64,000 bases of DNA from the NCBI RefSeq assembly GCF_900187185.1, contig NZ_LT906465.1, forward strand, positions 2,356,001-2,420,000. The letters run 5' to 3'. Within the stretch, counting starts at the first letter, position 1. Each line of letters starts with the position of its first letter. Below the pieces are notes generated by a model. The model had not been told where the DNA came from, did not search any database, and saw only the letters and a program-made list of their open reading frames with translations. Made by a program: the position numbers and the translations under genes. Of the stretch, positions 53,211-62,556 are shown one piece after another. Source of the DNA: Chryseobacterium taklimakanense. Lineage in GTDB: Bacteria; Bacteroidota; Bacteroidia; Flavobacteriales; Weeksellaceae.

Positions 53211-53900
53211 ATGAGTGGTTATTATCTTATCATTGGAGCGATTTTCATTATCAGTATGATCGTGCAGAACAGGCTCCGTTCAAAATTTGCATACTATTCC
53301 AATGTTCATCTGCAGAATGGGATGTCCGGGAAAGAAATTGCTGAAAAAATGCTTCGGGACAACGGAATTCAGGATGTTCAGGTGATATCGGTACCTGGCC
53401 AGCTTACGGACCATTACAATCCTGAAAATAAGACCATCAACCTGTCTGAAGGGGTTTATATGCAGAGAAATGCGGCGGCGGCAGCGGTTGCGGCGCACGA
53501 AACCGGCCACGCCGTTCAGCACGCTGTGGGTTATTCTATGTTGCAGCTGCGTTCCAAAATGGTTCCGGCGGTTAACTTTTCATCAAAACTTTTACAGTTT
53601 GTTCTTATGGCGGGTATTGTAGTAATGGCATCCAGCGGGAATAAAACGCTTTTGCTTATTGGTGTGATTCTTTTCGCTGTAACAACAGCTTTTGCGTTTG
53701 TAACGCTTCCTGTAGAGTATGATGCGAGTAAAAGGGCACTAGCCTGGTTGAAAAGCTCAGGCACACTGGCCAACAAAGCTGAGTATGAAGGTGCGGATGA
53801 TTCGCTTAAATGGGCCGCGAGAACCTATGTTGTAGCAGCTTTGGGATCGTTAGCTCAGCTTATTTATTTCGCGTCGATGCTTACGGGAAGGAGAGATTAA
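53211..53900 (+). CDS. Zinc metallopeptidase, YugP type
   Basis: The 229-residue membrane peptidase has an N-terminal helix (3-19) and the zinc motif HETGH (His96, Glu97, His100) in AAHETGHAVQHAVGY. Two further helices follow (about 126-168), and DASKRALAWL near 188 provides the usual late acidic residue. Length and layout match B. subtilis YugP. Substrates are not known. It converges with the YigZ gene with only 1 nt between stops and no terminator visible between them, so the messages likely overlap. Confidence 0.9.
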   Translation: MSGYYLIIGAIFIISMIVQNRLRSKFAYYSNVHLQNGMSGKEIAEKMLRDNGIQDVQVISVPGQLTDHYNPENKTINLSEGVYMQRNAAAAAVAAHETGHAVQHAVGYSMLQLRSKMVPAVNFSSKLLQFVLMAGIVVMASSGNKTLLLIGVILFAVTTAFAFVTLPVEYDASKRALAWLKSSGTLANKAEYEGADDSLKWAARTYVVAALGSLAQLIYFASMLTGRRD

Positions 53901-53901
53901 A

Positions 53902-54504
53902 TTAAATAAATTTAAAAGAAATATGCTGCATCTCGGAAAGAACTTCCGAGATGTTTTCTTTTTGTGAAGTTTTAACCATTGCTGTAATGGTGCAGTTTTG
54001 CTCCGTCGTGAAGTCAAGAATTTTTCCGTCGAATTTATTAAGCAGGGTAAAAATAACATTTTGCTGATTAAACCCGAAATGAATTTCGAGCACGGACTCC
54101 AGTTCGCGGGTGATGATTTCTGCTTCTTCCAGAACCATTTTTGCCGATTCCTTATAGGCCTTTACCAACCCCGAAACCCCGAGTTTTGTACCGCCGTAAT
54201 ACCGAACCACGACGAGAAGAATATTTGTAAGATCGTTCGCAAGAAGTTGGTTATAGATGGGTAATCCGGCACTTCCGGAAGGTTCGCCGTCGTCATTGGC
54301 GCGGTAATTTTCGCCATTTAAACCCAGGCGAAATGCGTAGCAGTGGTGTGTGGCTTTCGGATGTTCAGCTTTCAGGGCGTCGAGGAACTTTTTTAACTCT
54401 TTTTCATCGTTTACAGGATAGGCAAAACCAAGGAATTTGCTTCCTTTCTCCTTTAAAAGGATGTCTTCTACGGGCGATTTAATGGTTCTGAATTCAAACT
54501 GCAT
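53902..54504 (-). CDS. YigZ/IMPACT-family protein
   Basis: The 200-residue protein has the IMPACT N-terminal domain (about 14-125) with the family pattern HHCYAFRLG near 54, NDDGEPSGSAGLPI near 69 and VVRYYGGTKLG near 98. A C-terminal ferredoxin-like domain follows. The bacterial family is poorly understood, with a suspected link to translation or nucleotide handling. Its start overlaps the ribD stop by 11 nt, so it is the second gene of a ribD-yigZ unit. Confidence 0.92.
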   Translation of the reverse strand: MQFEFRTIKSPVEDILLKEKGSKFLGFAYPVNDEKELKKFLDALKAEHPKATHHCYAFRLGLNGENYRANDDGEPSGSAGLPIYNQLLANDLTNILLVVVRYYGGTKLGVSGLVKAYKESAKMVLEEAEIITRELESVLEIHFGFNQQNVIFTLLNKFDGKILDFTTEQNCTITAMVKTSQKENISEVLSEMQHISFKFI

Positions 54505-55522
54505 GGTTCAAGTAGTGTTTCACGACATTACTCCGGAAATGTTCTGTGCTGAAAGGTAGTGCCGAAATTTCAGGTGCTGTGGTGCCGCTTTTCAGAAAAA
54601 GGTTTTCGTTGGTAATCACAAAGGCCTCATCCCAAAGATTTTGACTGATGAACTGTTGAATCGTAAAACCTCCGCCTTCTACAATAACCGACTGGATCTG
54701 CATCCCGTAAAGCCGGTGCATTAAATCCTGCAGGAAATTTTCTTTTGATATTCTGATGAATTTTATGTTTTCCTCAGCAACTTCTTTTTTCGAATTGAAA
54801 ATAAATGTTTCTGCTTCACTGTTATAAATATTGAAATCCGAAGGAACTTTCAAATCAAAATCAATAAGAATCCGGATTGGATTTTTACCGGAAACATTCC
54901 GTACAGATAAGCTCGGATTGTCTCTTAAAGCCGTTTGCGTCCCAACTAAAATGGCATGTTCGTCAGCACGGAGCTGATGTGTATACTGATTTACAATGAC
55001 ATTTGAAATCGGGTAGGGCTGAAAATTTTTATCCATAAAACCATCTTCCGACTGCGCCCATTTTAGAATAATATATGGCCTTTTTTTCTGGTGGAAAGTG
55101 AAAAATCTTTTGTTTAAATCCCTACACTCTTTTTCCAACACACCACTTACAACTTTGATTCCTGCGTCTTCGAGGATCTGTTTTCCTTTGCCGTTAACTT
55201 TTTCGTGGGAATCCAAAGTTCCAATAACGACGGTTTTAAAACCAATTTCCTTTAGTTTTAATGCGCAGGGCGGTGTTTTTCCGAAATGGGAGCAGGGTTC
55301 CAGTGATACATAAATGGTGGATTCGGGTAGCAATGATGAATCTTTTACAGAGTTTATCGCGTTGATTTCCGCATGCGGCTCACCGGCTTTTTCATGATAA
55401 CCTTCCCCGATAATTTTACCGTTATGAACGATCACGCTGCCTACCAGGGGATTCGGATAAGTGTTTCCGGCAGCTTTTTTCGCCAGTTCAATGCAGCGTC
55501 TTAAATAAAATTCGTCCGTCAT
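54494..55522 (-). CDS. ribD: Bifunctional riboflavin biosynthesis protein RibD
   Basis: RibD deaminates and then reduces the pyrimidine intermediate of riboflavin synthesis. The 342-residue protein has the deaminase half with PHAEINAI near 46 and EPCSHFGKTPPC near 74 (zinc ligands). The reductase half follows, with KWAQSEDGFM near 155, ILVGTQTALRDNPSLSVR near 192 and VEGGG near 282. I start at the ATG at 55522; the earlier in-frame codon is a TTG inside the terminator hairpin of the preceding gene. Confidence 0.95.
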   Translation of the reverse strand: MTDEFYLRRCIELAKKAAGNTYPNPLVGSVIVHNGKIIGEGYHEKAGEPHAEINAINSVKDSSLLPESTIYVSLEPCSHFGKTPPCALKLKEIGFKTVVIGTLDSHEKVNGKGKQILEDAGIKVVSGVLEKECRDLNKRFFTFHQKKRPYIILKWAQSEDGFMDKNFQPYPISNVIVNQYTHQLRADEHAILVGTQTALRDNPSLSVRNVSGKNPIRILIDFDLKVPSDFNIYNSEAETFIFNSKKEVAEENIKFIRISKENFLQDLMHRLYGMQIQSVIVEGGGFTIQQFISQNLWDEAFVITNENLFLKSGTTAPEISALPFSTEHFRSNVVKHYLNHAV

Positions 55523-55525
55523 TGT

Positions 55526-55558
55526 ATAAAAAAGCGAAGACAAATTTCTTTGCTTCGC
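55526..55558 (-). terminator. Terminator of the DUF349 gene
   Basis: GCGAAG/CTTCGC arms (read 55558-55553 then 55539-55534 on the minus strand) followed by six T. It sits immediately upstream of ribD. Confidence 0.7.
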
Positions 55559-55580
55559 CTTTCAGTTTTCTAAATTATTT

Positions 55581-57596
55581 TTACTCTCCGCTGATAATTT
55601 TGTGGAGGTTTTGTTTCAGGGTTTCAAGCTGTGCCTTTTTGTCGTAAATGTTTGCATAAGTGTCCTTCAATAAAGGATTTTCTCTGCTCGGATTGCTAAA
55701 GAAACCGAGGTTGTTTTCCAGCGTTGCGATTTCTGCCTCTAGATCTGCAACCTGATTTTTAATCTTCCGGGCTTTGTCAGTCAGTTGATTTTCAGAAAGG
55801 TTTTCATCTTTTATTTCGAATTCGCTTACTTTGTTGAGCTTCAATTTTTCTCTTAAAGTTTTATTGAATTCGGAATTTATAGAAAGTTTCTCGCGCGGCA
55901 CTTTACCTATTGCATTCCACTTTCCTTTGATTTCTTCAATTTTTTCAACGCTGGTTTCGTCGCTGCCCACTTCCTTTAGTTCATCGAGCAGGGCGCGTTT
56001 GAGCTTATAGTTTTCCTTCCAGTTGTCGCCGCTGCCGGTAGTATTTTTAGACCTGTAGTTTCCAAAAAAAGTATTGCAGGCCCCGCGGAAATCATCCCAA
56101 ATCTTATTAGCCTGGCTTCTGGGAACGTGACCGATTTTTTTCCAGTCTTCCTGAAGTTTTTTGAAGAGGGGTACCATGGTGTCCCAGTCTTCGGAATTCA
56201 TATTGTCTTTGGCAATCTGAATTAGTTTCAGTTTTTCTTCAAGGTTGGTGACCTGGCTCCCCTTCAGGTTTTTGTAAAAATTGTTTTTAACGGTATTGAA
56301 GTCCCTTAGGGTTTGCTTAAAATCGTTCCAGTTCTGGTTTGAAATCTTTCTTGGGACGCTGCCAATCTTCAGGAACTCTGTCCTTAAATCTTCCACTTTT
56401 TTTATGGCATTTTGCCAGAAGCTGTGGTTAGGCGCATTTTCTGGTGAAGAGAGTTTTTTTATTTCGGCTATGATCTGGTTTTTCTTTTCCAGATTGGCCT
56501 TCTGTTCCTCTTCAATTGCTGCAGAAAGTTCAGATTTTCTTTCGTGGATTTGGTTAGAGATCTCCCTGAACTCGTCCCAGGTTTTCTCACGGAATTCTTC
56601 TGCAACCGGTTCTGCCTCTTCCTTCCATAATTTATGAAGGTATTGCAGCTCATTCAGGGCTTTCTGTACCGGTTCTTTTACCAGCTCTTTTGCCCGCTCA
56701 ATGATTTGCTGCCTTTTTTCAAGGTTGTGGGTGTATTCCTGATGCAGATAATCCTTATTCAGATCCAGCATGGCATAAAACTGGTTCAAATGATGGAAAT
56801 AATTGTTATTCAGAAGCTTAAACTCCGATTTTGCCACCTGTCCGGCGCTGCTCCAAGCCTGTTTGATCTCACGGATTTCCTTGAAAAGGTTGGTTCCCGG
56901 CTCACTGTTGGTGTAGAGGTTTTTCAGCCGTTCTATAATTTCCTGTCTGGCGGCAAGGTTTTCAGCGTGCTGCTCTTCCTGTTTGGCAAGGTAACTGTCG
57001 TGTTTCTCTTTGAATATCGTGATTAACCCGGAAAGTTTTGATAATGACGGATGTTCCCAGCTGAAGTTTTCTTCGCTGTTTCCCGCGGAGATAAACTCGT
57101 GTTTCTTGTCTTCGGTTTCCTCCTGCATTTTTTGGGTTGCCAACTCTCTCAGCTGTTGGAACTGACGGTTTTTTTCACCGGCATTTTGCTCATTTACGAG
57201 TTTTTCCATTTCACCAATTACCTGTTCAGCATTCCGGGAGTCGGTTGTATGATCCGGTGTTTCTTCCTGATCCTCTTCAGCCTCTTCGGGGTCAATCTCG
57301 GAAAGAACTTTTTCCTCCGGGATGTGGAAAGGCTTTTGAGTATGCATGCTTTGCTGGTGTTCCGGAGTGGCCTCCATGATTTCTGTCGCTGAACTTTGCG
57401 GAACTTCTTCGCTTATTTCATCAGTAAGCATTTCTTCCTTATTTGGATCTACTTCAGATAAAACCTTTTCTTCCGGCGGCATCTGCACCGATTTCTGAGT
57501 GTCCACATCAGACTGGTTTTCAGAATTTTCCCCAATTTGTCCTTCGGTTCCAGGTTTTAGATCTTCGTTTTCAGGATTTTGATTTTCCGTGTTCAT
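55581..57596 (-). CDS. DUF349 domain coiled-coil protein
   Basis: The 671-residue cytoplasmic protein is strongly charged. The first 190 residues are Glu/Gln-rich and disordered, and contain the near-duplicate phrases PPEEKVLSEVDP and IPEEKVLSEIDP. From about 200 to 600 come several DUF349 repeats, seen as W-containing helices such as IKQAWSSAGQV, WNDFKQTLRDF, LQEDWKKIGHVPR and IKGKWNAIGKVPR. The C-terminus is a coiled coil. DUF349 proteins are widespread in Bacteroidota and their role is not known. A TAAATTTG box at 57622-57629 lies 25 nt upstream. Confidence 0.9.
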   Translation of the reverse strand: MNTENQNPENEDLKPGTEGQIGENSENQSDVDTQKSVQMPPEEKVLSEVDPNKEEMLTDEISEEVPQSSATEIMEATPEHQQSMHTQKPFHIPEEKVLSEIDPEEAEEDQEETPDHTTDSRNAEQVIGEMEKLVNEQNAGEKNRQFQQLRELATQKMQEETEDKKHEFISAGNSEENFSWEHPSLSKLSGLITIFKEKHDSYLAKQEEQHAENLAARQEIIERLKNLYTNSEPGTNLFKEIREIKQAWSSAGQVAKSEFKLLNNNYFHHLNQFYAMLDLNKDYLHQEYTHNLEKRQQIIERAKELVKEPVQKALNELQYLHKLWKEEAEPVAEEFREKTWDEFREISNQIHERKSELSAAIEEEQKANLEKKNQIIAEIKKLSSPENAPNHSFWQNAIKKVEDLRTEFLKIGSVPRKISNQNWNDFKQTLRDFNTVKNNFYKNLKGSQVTNLEEKLKLIQIAKDNMNSEDWDTMVPLFKKLQEDWKKIGHVPRSQANKIWDDFRGACNTFFGNYRSKNTTGSGDNWKENYKLKRALLDELKEVGSDETSVEKIEEIKGKWNAIGKVPREKLSINSEFNKTLREKLKLNKVSEFEIKDENLSENQLTDKARKIKNQVADLEAEIATLENNLGFFSNPSRENPLLKDTYANIYDKKAQLETLKQNLHKIISGE

Positions 57597-57621
57597 AGCA
57601 ACTTATTTTTAAGTACTTTTT

Positions 57622-57629
57622 CAAATTTA
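57622..57629 (-). promoter_or_regulatory. -7 box of the DUF349 gene
   Basis: TAAATTTG on the minus strand, 25 nt before the ATG at 57596. Confidence 0.5.
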
Positions 57630-57731
57630 AATGCTAGGCTAAGCCATCTCTGCCTTATAAAAACTGCAATAAATATACTTATTTTTTCTATTTGGTTGGT
57701 ATTTTAAAAAAAATGTTTAAAAATTCCCGGA

Positions 57732-58460
57732 TCACGAATTCCAGATTTCCCAGGCTTTTTCGGCCTGCTGCTCCAGCATGAAATAACCGTTGACGCATTT
57801 CGCTCCCTGCTCTGCAGCTTTCTTGATGAATTCCGTGTAGGTTGGATTGTAAATGAGGTCGATGATCAGATGTTCGTTTGTGAGTGCTTCAAAAGGAAAT
57901 GCTAAACAATCGTTTACATCTGGATAAGTGCCCACAGGAGTGCACTGCACAATAATTTTATGCGATGACACCAAATCACGGCTAAGGTTTTCAAAGTTAA
58001 TATCCGATTTTCGGGAAACGGTTTCGAAGGGAATATTTTTTTGTTTTAAGACGTACCGTACTGCTTTCGCGGCACCACCGTCACCCAAAACAAGTGCACT
58101 TTGCTGATGGCCTTTTTTATGAAGGTTTAAAGTTTTTTCAAAACCGTAGGTATCTGTGTTAAAGCCTTTTGTTTTGCCGGTTCTTATGGATACGGTGTTT
58201 ACAGCCCCAATTTCTTTTGCTTCATCGCTCAGTTCGTCAAGGAAAGGTAAGATTTGCTCTTTGTACGGAATCGTGACATTAAATCCGTGAAGGTTTTCAG
58301 TTTGGAGGACGTCTGAAATTTCGCTGATGTCTTTTATATCAAAAACTTCATACGAATGATCTTTCAAAAAGAGTTTTTTAAACTTTTCAGTAAAATATTT
58401 CTTTGAGAAAGAATAGGCGATGTTTCTGCCTACCAAACCAAATTTTTTAACATTTTCCAT
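57732..58460 (-). CDS. aroE: Shikimate dehydrogenase
   Basis: AroE reduces 3-dehydroshikimate to shikimate in aromatic amino acid synthesis. The 242-residue protein has the substrate site NIAYSFSKKYF near 13, GFNVTIPYKE near 59 with the catalytic Lys, and the Asp of NTDTYGFEK near 101. The NADP part has VLGDGGAAKAV near 119. It is slightly shorter than E. coli AroE (272), as typical for this phylum. The last helix ends MLEQQAEKAWEIW. Confidence 0.95.
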   Translation of the reverse strand: MENVKKFGLVGRNIAYSFSKKYFTEKFKKLFLKDHSYEVFDIKDISEISDVLQTENLHGFNVTIPYKEQILPFLDELSDEAKEIGAVNTVSIRTGKTKGFNTDTYGFEKTLNLHKKGHQQSALVLGDGGAAKAVRYVLKQKNIPFETVSRKSDINFENLSRDLVSSHKIIVQCTPVGTYPDVNDCLAFPFEALTNEHLIIDLIYNPTYTEFIKKAAEQGAKCVNGYFMLEQQAEKAWEIWNS

Positions 58461-58465
58461 AAAAT

Positions 58466-58473
58466 CAAAGTTA
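58466..58473 (-). promoter_or_regulatory. -7 box of aroE
   Basis: TAACTTTG on the minus strand, 5 nt from the ATG. The -33 position would fall inside the terminator hairpin of the upstream endonuclease gene. Confidence 0.45.
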
Positions 58474-58474
58474 C

Positions 58475-58501
58475 AAAAAAAGGCCGGAGAAATTTCCGGC
58501 C
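58475..58501 (-). terminator. Terminator of the endonuclease I gene
   Basis: GGCCGGA/TCCGGCC stem (58495-58501 with 58482-58488), 6-nt loop, then seven T on the minus strand. Confidence 0.9.
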
Positions 58502-58525
58502 ATTGAACGATATCAGTTGTGCGAT

Positions 58526-60304
58526 TTACTCTATGATAAATTTCGCAGCCTGGTTTCCAGCCTTAAGTATATAAATGCCTTTTGGAAGGTTCTTTAACTG
58601 TATCCTGTCTGATGTTTTTGAAACTTTATCCACAGTCTGTACAAGCTGCCCCGTCATGTTATAGATTTCTGCTCTAACATTACTTTCTTCCAATCCGGAG
58701 ATCTGAATCGTTCCGTTTTTTACTGGGTTTGGCGAAACCGTAAGTTTTTTTGCCCCCACATTCGTTTCACCTAATCCTAATGTTGACGAGTAGCAGGTCC
58801 AGGAAAGATCATCTAAAGCAACCCGGTTTGATGTAGACGTATTTACCAATTTTACAGTAACGTTTCCTTCAATATTGATGTCCGAGATTGTTGTAGTTAA
58901 TTTTCCAGATGCATAAGGAACCGCACCTTTTTTCACTCCATTTACAAATAAATCGAATGTTCCTTCAGTGCCACTGAATTTTAGCTGAGTAGTAACTGTC
59001 AGTGATCCAATACCGTTTGGTACGGCAGAACCTGTAAGTGATCCGTTTCTGATTACGATGGCTCTGTTGTTAAGCTTTTCATCCGTTCTTGCATCGGTTG
59101 CAGTCCAGTTAATTCCCTTGTTGGTCCAGGTTCTTGTAGAGTAACTGTTATTGTTAGCCGGTATATTTTCAAAATCTTCGTTCGCGCAAGAAGTATCGGT
59201 GTTTGCCATCAAAGTAGTTCCCTGCACCGTGTTGCTCGCAGGCGAAGCATTGCCTGCAGCATCTTTTGCGATGATATAGAAGCTGTAAGTAGTATTGGCT
59301 ACAAGTCCTGTAACAGTGGCTGATGTTACGGAACCGGAAACAGTTGTTTTTAAAATTCCATCCACATAGATTTCATAAGATGCAATACCTATATTGTCAG
59401 TAGCAGCGGCCCAAGAAAGCGTTGCTGTGAAAGCTGTTGTTGAGTTTACTGCAAGATTAGCAGGCGCCGTTGGTGCCTGCGTGTCTGAAGACGTTGTGCC
59501 CCAAACTGCCTGGACCCATTCCGGATGGTCGATGTATGGGTTTCTGTTACCCTGAAAATTGTACGACGCGTTGTTTCTCGCGATTTCCTCCGGTGAAACC
59601 GGATCCTGTGCAGCCCAAGTTAAAAGCACCTGAAGCTCCCAGTCCTGCAAACTTGGATATGTATTATTCGCAAGCATATTACCAGTACTGAAATCAGCCA
59701 TTCTAGACTCATACCGAGTCACGAAATAGAAAACCATTCTGGCAATGTCACCTTTAAAAGTATCGATAGGTTCAAAGACAGTTGCCGAATATCCGGATGT
59801 TGTGTTATTACCTACCTTACTTCCATTTCTCGATGTGAAAGTAGGCTTTGAGACCATCCCGAATGGATAATTGCTTCTCATACCATTTACCTTTCCGTCA
59901 GTAGGGCGGATAAAGTTGATGTCAGAAACCATCGGCGCATTTGAACCGAAAAAACTTTGTGGGACAACGTGTTCTCTGTTATAGCAGTCGCCTTCCTGGG
60001 AATAGTTTCCACATTGTTTTTGTCCCGGGGTGTAATTGTATGGATCCGGTCCGTTTGGATTTTCCGAATACATATCGAGCACGGTGCCATCTTTTTCAAA
60101 AAAATTGTCGCGGTCTGTTGTTTCGTAGCCGGTATAAAGACCTCCATAGCCTTTATCTATGTGGCCATTGGAAATTATTTGGCTCAATTTTGTCTTGAGT
60201 GCTGCTCCGGTCAGTCCTGCAGTGCCGTCATAATAATTTGCTGGAGCCTGAGCAAGAATGATCTGTGATAAAAATATCAGGATCAGAAAGGAAAGTTTTT
60301 TCAT
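58526..60304 (-). CDS. Secreted endonuclease I-family nuclease with fibronectin III domain and T9SS signal
   Basis: The 592-residue enzyme degrades DNA or RNA outside the cell. A signal peptide covers 1-19. The EndA/NucM-type nuclease domain (about 20-265) has the beta-beta-alpha-metal motif with His112 in CYNREHVVPQSFF. Related late sequences include MVFYFVTRYE near 197. A fibronectin III domain follows (about 275-365), then a jelly-roll-like domain with ENIPANNNSYSTRTW, and a T9SS type A sorting domain (about 520-592, VSPNPVKNGTIQISG and GIYILKAGNQAAKFIIE). It would supply phosphate and nucleosides, in line with deoC and other salvage genes, though that link is inference. Confidence 0.93.
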   Translation of the reverse strand: MKKLSFLILIFLSQIILAQAPANYYDGTAGLTGAALKTKLSQIISNGHIDKGYGGLYTGYETTDRDNFFEKDGTVLDMYSENPNGPDPYNYTPGQKQCGNYSQEGDCYNREHVVPQSFFGSNAPMVSDINFIRPTDGKVNGMRSNYPFGMVSKPTFTSRNGSKVGNNTTSGYSATVFEPIDTFKGDIARMVFYFVTRYESRMADFSTGNMLANNTYPSLQDWELQVLLTWAAQDPVSPEEIARNNASYNFQGNRNPYIDHPEWVQAVWGTTSSDTQAPTAPANLAVNSTTAFTATLSWAAATDNIGIASYEIYVDGILKTTVSGSVTSATVTGLVANTTYSFYIIAKDAAGNASPASNTVQGTTLMANTDTSCANEDFENIPANNNSYSTRTWTNKGINWTATDARTDEKLNNRAIVIRNGSLTGSAVPNGIGSLTVTTQLKFSGTEGTFDLFVNGVKKGAVPYASGKLTTTISDINIEGNVTVKLVNTSTSNRVALDDLSWTCYSSTLGLGETNVGAKKLTVSPNPVKNGTIQISGLEESNVRAEIYNMTGQLVQTVDKVSKTSDRIQLKNLPKGIYILKAGNQAAKFIIE

Positions 60305-60366
60305 TATGTATTTAAAATTTTTTTTGAGTGGGTAAAATTACAAGTAATAAGTAATTATCTCATATT

Positions 60367-61572
60367 TTATTTTGTTAATATATACTCCCTGTTGATCTTT
60401 GAAAAAAACCATGAGACAGAGAGCCCAAATAATAACGCAACGGCTGTAACGATTAAATAGTTTAAAGCTTTGATTCGGACCGGAAACGGCAGTTCGATTC
60501 CGGCTTTAAAGAAGTCCGTCGACATCTGGAAATAGCATATTGCGGTACCGATCATCAGTCCGGAAATAATTCCGAAAACCACGATAAGTACACCGGTATA
60601 GAAGTAGGTATTTCTCAATTTGCGCAAAGAAAGCCCTAAAGAAATCAGCGATTTTGCCTGTTCTTTCTTATCAAGCTGGAGAATGATGATGGCGCCCGCC
60701 AGATTAAAAGTGGTAATGAAAATCACCAGAGCAAAAATGAGGTAGATCATCAGTTTTTCGGTGTTGATCATCTTCCAGAAGGCGGCATTTTCCTCGGCCT
60801 TGGTTTTGACTGTATAATCTTTTCCAAGCTTTGTCTTTAATTTTTCCTTTAAATCATCGGCATCATCCGGATTTTTAAGTTTGATGACGATTTTGTAGGC
60901 TGCATCTTTCGGTAAGTTCAACAATTCCTGTCCCAGTTCCAGGGGACTGATTACATAATTGTTGAGTTGGTCATTGCCCGGGAAAACGCCGGTAACATAA
61001 ATTTCTTTTTTGGTGAAAATATCATCCTCAGTCGTGATGATTCCCGTGCCGGGTTTAGGCATATAAAGCAGTGCCGGTGAAGAGTTTTCGCCCACGGGGA
61101 TCTGCAAACGGTTGTCAAGGCCATTTTCGAGGATTACCTCGTTGCTGTACTGAAAATCAGGATATTTCCCGAAAAAAATATTTTTATCGATTGGGTTTAC
61201 AAAAGTGTAAGCCGAGTCCACTGCACGCAGATAGGCAATTTCACCAATTCCGCCATTGTTTACATAAACTTTTTCTTCAATAACCTTAGATGAATGCTGT
61301 ATTTCGGGTTGCTGTTTCAGGATTTTGGCTACCGCTTCCGGGTCCTTCAGTTTTTTTTCTACCTGGCCGGAAATGGTGAGGTCAGCGTGCAGATTAGCGA
61401 TCATTTCCCTGTTAAGGTCCTCAAGTCCGGCAAACACAGAAATGATGATAAACATCGATGCTACAGCCGTCATCATCGCAAAAGCCGATAGCCAGGTAAT
61501 GAAAGTCACAGCTGTGCTGCCTTTCTTGGCTATCAGATATCTTTTTGCAATGTAAAACGCCGTATTTGCCAC
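60367..61572 (-). CDS. FtsX/LolE-like ABC transporter permease
   Basis: The 401-residue inner membrane protein has the lipoprotein-release permease layout. One helix lies near 25-48 (FITWLSAFAMMTAVASMFIIISVF), a large periplasmic domain of about 220 residues follows, and three C-terminal helices (about 272-295, 318-340, 365-388) complete it. The N-terminal FYIAKRYLIAKK is typical of LolC/LolE in Bacteroidota. No ATPase gene is adjacent, so it would pair with a LolD-like protein encoded elsewhere. The gene follows rbfA by 6 nt. Confidence 0.87.
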   Translation of the reverse strand: MANTAFYIAKRYLIAKKGSTAVTFITWLSAFAMMTAVASMFIIISVFAGLEDLNREMIANLHADLTISGQVEKKLKDPEAVAKILKQQPEIQHSSKVIEEKVYVNNGGIGEIAYLRAVDSAYTFVNPIDKNIFFGKYPDFQYSNEVILENGLDNRLQIPVGENSSPALLYMPKPGTGIITTEDDIFTKKEIYVTGVFPGNDQLNNYVISPLELGQELLNLPKDAAYKIVIKLKNPDDADDLKEKLKTKLGKDYTVKTKAEENAAFWKMINTEKLMIYLIFALVIFITTFNLAGAIIILQLDKKEQAKSLISLGLSLRKLRNTYFYTGVLIVVFGIISGLMIGTAICYFQMSTDFFKAGIELPFPVRIKALNYLIVTAVALLFGLSVSWFFSKINREYILTK

Positions 61573-61578
61573 GCTTGG

Positions 61579-61941
61579 TTACAGAATAGGATTATCGCCC
61601 TGGCCTTTCAGTTCGCGTTCCAGTTTTTCTACATCATCCAGGGAAGTATCGAGGTAGAAGTTCAGTTCCGGTATTATCCGTACCTGTTTTCCCATTTTCT
61701 GGCCAATGAAATTGCGGTACTGGGATTTGTTTTCCTCAATTTCCTTCATAACCGGCTTGCGGAATTCCTGTGGGAAGATGCTTAGATATATTTTGGCAAT
61801 TCCCAAATCTGCCGTCACCTTCACATCCGAAACACTAACCATAAAGCTTTGCCTGCTTTCGGCGGACTGTTTGCGGAAAAGCTCCGCAAAATCTTCCTGT
61901 ATGATCTGTGCGACCTTTCTTTGTCTGTTGCTTTCGTTCAT
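61579..61941 (-). CDS. rbfA: Ribosome-binding factor A
   Basis: RbfA helps maturation of the 30S subunit by binding near the 5' helix of 16S rRNA. The 120-residue KH-like protein has RQRKVAQIIQEDFAELF near 6, SVSDVKVTADLGIAKIYLSIF near 36 and RIIPELNFYLDTSLDD near 88. Length is normal. It starts the rbfA-permease unit, and its -7 box lies only 4 nt upstream. Confidence 0.95.
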   Translation of the reverse strand: MNESNRQRKVAQIIQEDFAELFRKQSAESRQSFMVSVSDVKVTADLGIAKIYLSIFPQEFRKPVMKEIEENKSQYRNFIGQKMGKQVRIIPELNFYLDTSLDDVEKLERELKGQGDNPIL

Positions 61942-61945
61942 ACGG

Positions 61946-61953
61946 CAAATTTA
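61946..61953 (-). promoter_or_regulatory. -7 box of rbfA
   Basis: TAAATTTG on the minus strand, 4 nt upstream of the ATG. A plus-strand TATTTTTG (61955-61962) stands back to back and may serve the epimerase gene. Confidence 0.45.
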
Positions 61954-62035
61954 GTATTTTTGTATGAGAATGAGGGATAGTGGCGGAGGAAGCTGTAAGT
62001 AGGGGGATTTCCTTTTAAACAATTATAATGTCATT

Positions 62036-62434
62036 ATGAAAATAGAGCATCTTGGGATCGCCGTAAAATCGCTTGAAAGTTCAGATAATCTTTTTGCGAG
62101 ATTACTGGGAAAGCCCAATTACAAACAGGAAGCTGTAGAAACGGAAGGTGTGACGACATCTTTTTACCAAGTTGGTGAAAGCAAAATCGAACTTCTGGAA
62201 GCGACAAATCCCGACAGCCCGATCGCAAAATTTATTGCTAAAAAAGGCGAAGGCATCCATCATATTGCGTTTGGTGTAGAAGATATCAAAGCTGAGGTAG
62301 AACGTTTAAAAAATGAAGGCTTTGTTTTTATCACTGAAGAACCGAAAGAAGGCGCTGATAATAAGCTGGTTGTGTTTCTGCACCCTAAATCCACAAACGG
62401 CGTTTTGGTAGAGCTTTGCCAGGAAAAGCCATAA
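62036..62434 (+). CDS. mce: Methylmalonyl-CoA epimerase
   Basis: The enzyme swaps the (R) and (S) forms of methylmalonyl-CoA between propionyl-CoA carboxylase and the mutase. The 132-residue vicinal-oxygen-chelate protein has the metal ligands His5 (IEHLGIAV), Glu near 52 (SKIELLE), His near 76 (GIHHIAFGVED) and Glu near 127 (GVLVELCQ). Length fits. It is a single gene upstream of a tRNA. Confidence 0.93.
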   Translation: MKIEHLGIAVKSLESSDNLFARLLGKPNYKQEAVETEGVTTSFYQVGESKIELLEATNPDSPIAKFIAKKGEGIHHIAFGVEDIKAEVERLKNEGFVFITEEPKEGADNKLVVFLHPKSTNGVLVELCQEKP

Positions 62435-62556
62435 TAAATTTTGATATTCTTCAAAAAAGATTATTTTTGCAAACCAATTTAGGACTTCAAAAGTTTTAAA
62501 TTTCTATAGCGCATGCTGACAGCCATCGGCAGGTAACAGCAAACAGTTATAACTGA

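Noticed and set aside
61946-61962. Back-to-back -7 boxes at rbfA as an operator palindrome
   Set aside because: The symmetry is explained by two AT-rich consensus boxes facing away from each other and could be coincidence.
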